From Bdellovibrionia bacterium (GTDB lineage Bacteria > Bdellovibrionota > Bdellovibrionia > Bdellovibrionales > JAGQZY01): 64,000 bases of DNA. Both the position numbers and the translations under genes were made by a program. Below are positions 60,869-64,000 of this stretch, piece by piece. The stretch covers positions 806,001 to 870,000 of the forward strand of contig JAUHWH010000001.1 in assembly GCA_030424715.1 (NCBI GenBank). The letters run 5' to 3'. The notes below the pieces were generated by a model, which saw nothing but the letters and a program-made list of their open reading frames with translations, was not told the DNA's origin and did no database searches. How positions within the stretch are numbered: the stretch's first letter is position 1; every line of letters begins with the position of its first letter.

Positions 60869-62746
60869 TCACATGGAGGTTTCGGCGATCAGAAGCGCGA
60901 TACCCACAATCGATCCACCGGCGATAATTCCTGCTCCAATGGTTTCTTTGTTTTCAAGAATTGTCGAAAAACGAGCCGAACGCTTTTCTTCAGGCTTGCG
61001 AGACATCAACCAAAAAATGGCAGATCCGATGAAGAACTCTAAAGAAGTGTTGAAGGGTAGGACAAAGGCGATACCAAATGCAATGGGCGAGAGAGGGAAG
61101 CGACCCTTCGTGCGCTTTGCTAGGACTTCAAACACGATACCCATGGCGCCACCAATCAAGACCGCCACCTGAGCGGTGGGGTGTAATGCTCCCAACCCTT
61201 TGGATAGCACCTCGGCGACGGCCTTCCAGACAGTGGCTCCCGGCATGGGGAACTGCTCTGTCGAAAATTTAGAGATGTCACCGTCAAACAACATGTAGAA
61301 CACTGGGATAGCCACAAGGCTTCCGCAAAAAATACCGATGGCATGGCCGATGGCCTGGTGTCGCGGCTTTCCGCCGAGCATATAAGCGGGTTTGATATCC
61401 ATCAGTAGGTTTGAAGCACTCAAACAGACTTCACTGGTGATGCCAGCCGTGATCAAATTGGTCCCCATATTTCCTGGGGCGAGAACCGCGTAGGTCACTT
61501 GAGTCATCTTACCCAGAGCACTCCCGGGTGTGATGGCGGTAACACCTGTGGACTTCACGGCCATGATACAGAAAACAAAAACCAAGGGGACAGCCAAAAG
61601 AGACAGTACGTAGTCGATATCGAAAAAGGCTTTACCCATAATCATAATCAAAATGGTGAGAATGGGGACCAAGATGTAGGAGTATTTTTTTGGTAATTCG
61701 ATATGCTCTAAGATGTCGCGTTTCTTTTCTTTTCTCACACGATTCTTTTTGAACAACTCCGTGATACTGGAAAAAGTATTGCCCGACGCTAAAAACGAAT
61801 AGATCGATGATGTGGTCATCATAGCAGCGCCCCCCCAGAGAGCCCACATAGTGATACTCTTAAAGCCCGTGCCGATGATGATCCCTTTGTTAATCATGAT
61901 GGGTGCTAAGACAAAGTAGTTGAGAACAGCGCCCAACAGCATTGATGACGTCGCGCTGATGGACATCAGCATACCAGTGCCCATCATTACGATGGAGCTG
62001 TCGATGCCAATAGTGAGATCCTTAAAAGCAATACCACCAATTTTCGGTGTATAGAATTTGTAAACCAATGAGTCCCAGTGCGAGGGCAATGCTAAGAACT
62101 TCAAACCCATTTTTGCTAGTACGGCTTCGGACCGCAAAAACTCGATAAAAGCTGCGGCAAAGGCGCCTCCGCCAAGAAGCTTGGCTTTTAAAAGACCGTC
62201 TTTGCCATCGGACTCATGCAAGTTGTCGAGCACGACACCGGCGGCATAGCCTTCTGGAAAGGGCAGTTGTTCATCATTGATGTAACGTTTTTTTAACGGG
62301 AACGCGAACAGCATACCCATCAGACCGAGAACCACGATCCAACAATAGGCTTGCCATTGCGGAATGACTCGGCCAGTGACCATCATATAGGCGGGCAGTG
62401 AGGCGATCAGGGGTGCTGTCATATAACCGGCACTTGTTGCCACTGATTGCATGGCATTGTTCTCAAGGACCGTCATTTCATCACCAATCTTGAAGTTCGA
62501 TAAAATTTTAAAAATGGCGAAGGACAAGATAACCGAAGTTATGCCGACTCCGAGGGTCCAGCCGGTTTTGATACCGATATAAAGGTTGGTCACACTCAAA
62601 ATACTTCCGAGAAAAGCACCGGTGACTGCGGAGCGAACCGTAAGCTGGCGCATATTGCCGCGATAGACATTATCCAACCACCACTGATCTTTTTGCTCCA
62701 GTGTCCACTCGCGAATTTGCTGTTCGGTCAGTTGTTTGATGGCCAT
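60869..62746 (-). CDS. OPT-family oligopeptide/metal-chelate transporter
   Basis: A 625-residue inner-membrane transporter with about 14-16 hydrophobic helices. The OPT signature sequences are LYIGIKTGWTLGVGITSVIL near the N-terminus, FPEGYAAGVVLDNLH, and later GMLMSISATSSMLLGAVLNY. I start it at ATG 62746, eight bases after GAGGGAG. Bacterial OPT proteins import oligopeptides or, in the YSL branch, metal chelates; nothing here decides between them. Together with the Opp system it supports a peptide-scavenging lifestyle. It is monocistronic, with a terminator behind. Confidence 0.93.
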   Translation of the reverse strand: MAIKQLTEQQIREWTLEQKDQWWLDNVYRGNMRQLTVRSAVTGAFLGSILSVTNLYIGIKTGWTLGVGITSVILSFAIFKILSNFKIGDEMTVLENNAMQSVATSAGYMTAPLIASLPAYMMVTGRVIPQWQAYCWIVVLGLMGMLFAFPLKKRYINDEQLPFPEGYAAGVVLDNLHESDGKDGLLKAKLLGGGAFAAAFIEFLRSEAVLAKMGLKFLALPSHWDSLVYKFYTPKIGGIAFKDLTIGIDSSIVMMGTGMLMSISATSSMLLGAVLNYFVLAPIMINKGIIIGTGFKSITMWALWGGAAMMTTSSIYSFLASGNTFSSITELFKKNRVRKEKKRDILEHIELPKKYSYILVPILTILIMIMGKAFFDIDYVLSLLAVPLVFVFCIMAVKSTGVTAITPGSALGKMTQVTYAVLAPGNMGTNLITAGITSEVCLSASNLLMDIKPAYMLGGKPRHQAIGHAIGIFCGSLVAIPVFYMLFDGDISKFSTEQFPMPGATVWKAVAEVLSKGLGALHPTAQVAVLIGGAMGIVFEVLAKRTKGRFPLSPIAFGIAFVLPFNTSLEFFIGSAIFWLMSRKPEEKRSARFSTILENKETIGAGIIAGGSIVGIALLIAETSM

Positions 62747-62964
62747 AGATCGCACTCCCTCTCATTTGGTGAAAGCGAATAAACTAGGCAAAATAAGGCG
62801 CCAAGGCAAGCGTGAAATAATTTTCTAAATATATGAAATCACAGTGACAAGCTCCAGTGGTGTCATTTACCAATGGCTTTTAAGATGAATCGTGACCGGT
62901 CTCCACTAACCAGGTGATCAGCCTGAGTGGTGTTGAAGGCTAGAGCGTTCGCAATGATAATTGT

Positions 62965-63657
62965 TTAGGAGCCACAGTCACTTGCCGAAGAAGAAGCCGT
63001 CGCACGTGCACCATCATAAACAAAGCAATCGTCTCCAATCCTCTCTACACAGCGAGCCCCGGTGCCATATTCCTGGGCCCAGTCAATACAGCCACCTATA
63101 AGGTGGTGGTTTGGCCCCCCGCCAAAAAAAGATTGAATGATACTGCCGGTGCAGGTTCTTGGGCTCGTTAAATTTGTACAGTTGTTAGCTCCGTAATCTT
63201 TCGTACTGGCGGTCCAGGAATATTGACTGCCACAAATATCCGCTTCAACCTCAACACTGGTGCCCCCGGCGACATTGGTAACACCAGCCAACTGGATAAC
63301 ATCACCGTTGGTTACTGTGACTTCGGCCACCCAGTTACTTCCGTTGTAAGTCCCTGATGTGTGACTGCCGTTGACTCTCACTCCGGTGTTGGCACCTGCT
63401 GGAACCTTGTAAACTCTCAAGGTTTGACTGCCTCCTGTGAGCCCCGTGATGGTCACAGAATTTGAGTAACGCCAACCCTGTCCGCGATTGTTTATGGAAT
63501 CAACGAAGGCTGCAGAAAATACCGAGCCCCCTGGGCAGTTGGCAAATTGGTCTTCTTGGTTCCAAAAAGCGATGTTACTACGAAAGCCAAACAGAAAAGA
63601 TGATAAAATAATCATTAGAAAAAGGAGCTTTCTAAAAGTCAGAAATCCATGAAACAT
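62965..63657 (-). CDS. Exported surface-type protein of unknown function
   Basis: A 230-residue protein. ATG 63657 follows GGGAG and gives a signal peptide (RKLLFLMIILSSFLFGF). The mature protein is beta-rich, Gly/Ser/Thr/Asn-rich, and has ten or so cysteines, most in the C-terminal half (NNCTNLTSPRTCTGS, GARCVERIGDDCFVYDG, ending SASDCGS). Pairs of these suggest a disulfide-stabilised domain. The composition is that of an adhesin or fibre subunit. Its start overlaps the 3' end of the upstream right-edge gene by 26 bp, so it is likely co-translated and may pair with it at the cell surface. No family is recognised. Confidence 0.65.
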   Translation of the reverse strand: MFHGFLTFRKLLFLMIILSSFLFGFRSNIAFWNQEDQFANCPGGSVFSAAFVDSINNRGQGWRYSNSVTITGLTGGSQTLRVYKVPAGANTGVRVNGSHTSGTYNGSNWVAEVTVTNGDVIQLAGVTNVAGGTSVEVEADICGSQYSWTASTKDYGANNCTNLTSPRTCTGSIIQSFFGGGPNHHLIGGCIDWAQEYGTGARCVERIGDDCFVYDGARATASSSASDCGS

Positions 63658-64000
63658 AAACTGTGCTCCCAACCCTTAGAAGTGAATAGACTGTGTGGCT
63701 GCTGGCAGTTCGAGTTCCATTGGCGGGCTTAAAGCGGTAGGAGACAGTCGCGGCGTCATTGCCTGTCACTGTTGTACTGAAATTACATTGACTGGTTCCT
63801 GTCCCGGTCACGACCAGTGTGTACGAGGCGCCATCCAACATATTGGCAAAAGTGATGTTCGAGCCACAGTTGAATGAGGTGGTGATAGCGTTACCGTTGT
63901 CCCAATCGATAGCGGCGGTACTTTGCGAGTGTGACTTCGATCGAATCTGACCTTGCACATCGAGCTTTGCCTCCGGAGCCGTCGATCCAATACCAACATT
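63632..64000 (-). CDS. Surface fibre/tail-fibre-like protein, C-terminal part (cut by right edge)
   Basis: This partial gene runs off the right edge; the frame is open to base 64000. The last 122 residues are visible. They begin NVGIGSTAPEAKLDVQGQIR, the variant of the NVGIGT..P...LDV.G motif that precedes C-terminal domains of many fibre-like surface and phage-tail-related proteins. A beta-rich domain (AIDWDNGNAITTSFNCGSNI, then YTLVVTGTGTSQCNFSTTVT) ends with LRVGSTVYVSWISDF. Two cysteines may pair. The upstream part, which would tell a tail fibre from a cell-surface adhesin, is outside the window. Confidence 0.75.
   Translation of the reverse strand, partial: NVGIGSTAPEAKLDVQGQIRSKSHSQSTAAIDWDNGNAITTSFNCGSNITFANMLDGASYTLVVTGTGTSQCNFSTTVTGNDAATVSYRFKPANGTRTASSHTVYSLLRVGSTVYVSWISDF

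Noticed and set aside
62965-64000. The last two minus-strand frames as one gene broken by a frameshift
   Set aside because: The downstream frame has its own signal peptide (RKLLFLMIILSSFLFGF) and a Shine-Dalgarno, and the upstream frame ends with a plausible C-terminus, so these are two overlapping genes.
1-64000. CRISPR arrays, tRNA or rRNA genes, IS elements, integrases and classical defence genes
   Set aside because: I found no regularly spaced direct repeats, no TTCGAATCC-type tRNA arms with acceptor stems, no rRNA-like blocks and no transposase motifs. A tRNAscan or Infernal run would settle the RNA question.

Overview
ORGANISM. The window is ordinary bacterial chromosome at moderate GC. 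Genes are packed tightly on both strands, with many 4-30 bp overlaps and convergent genes that touch or share stop codons. Nothing indicates a prophage, plasmid or IS element. Diderm traits are clear: outer-membrane beta-barrels, a TonB-like protein, many lipoproteins and a heptosyltransferase-type GT9. The many small exported proteins, the CFI-box C-terminal protein, the right-edge protein with an NVGIGS..P..KLDVQG motif, the homodimeric AceE and the exported hydrolases recall Bdellovibrionota or other delta-proteobacteria-like lineages. That taxonomic guess is inference from gene content only.

LAYOUT. 0-2 kb: end of an SDR oxidoreductase, thioredoxin reductase (trxB) and a stand-alone response regulator. 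2-11 kb: a DUF255 lipoprotein, a small outer-membrane protein, an oligopeptide ABC system (oppA-oppB-oppC on the minus strand), an O-methyltransferase, and a fused OppD-OppF ATPase on the plus strand. 11-19 kb: exported unknowns, an alpha/beta hydrolase overlapping aceE (PDH E1), a TonB-like protein, a PP2C phosphatase and a proline-rich lipoprotein. 19-26 kb: a long minus-strand run in which a CFI-box surface protein, a YxY-repeat beta-barrel protein, truA, rplM and rpsI follow one another. Upstream of it lie a DGK1/VTE5-like CTP kinase, pssA and asd. 26-29 kb: exported unknowns, a lipid-anchored DsbA-like protein and sfsA. 29-34 kb: a lipA-aceF-lpdA-lipB-GNAT operon that makes, lipoylates and completes the pyruvate dehydrogenase whose E1 is at 13.6-16.4 kb. 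34-44 kb: methyltransferase, di-heme cytochrome c peroxidase, an HPF-like small protein, a thiolase, SRPBCC, a large exported EEP-fold hydrolase and a monoheme cytochrome with a C-terminal sorting-like anchor. 44-52 kb: a glycan locus with GT2, GT9, a multi-pass GT-C-like protein, two tandem paralogues of an unassigned family with a TEK..K...HPFLL.G motif, and a UDP-sugar dehydrogenase. 52-64 kb: acs, a sodium:solute symporter, typA/bipA, a DCC protein, an RlmI-type rRNA methyltransferase, thioredoxin, a DUF938 methyltransferase, an OPT transporter, and two surface-protein genes, the last cut by the right edge.

HOW IT FITS TOGETHER. The physiology suggested is peptide and amino-acid feeding (Opp system, OPT transporter) with oxidation through PDH, thiolase and acetyl-CoA synthetase, thiol redox control (TrxB, TrxA, DsbA-like, DCC, DUF255), and heavy investment in the envelope. 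The least described parts are the paralogous TEK-motif pair in the glycan locus (47.8-50.7 kb), the coupled CFI-box/YxY-barrel pair (21.0-23.4 kb) and the GGGGC-anchored cytochrome (43.5 kb). I saw no rRNA or tRNA gene, CRISPR array or classical defence system.
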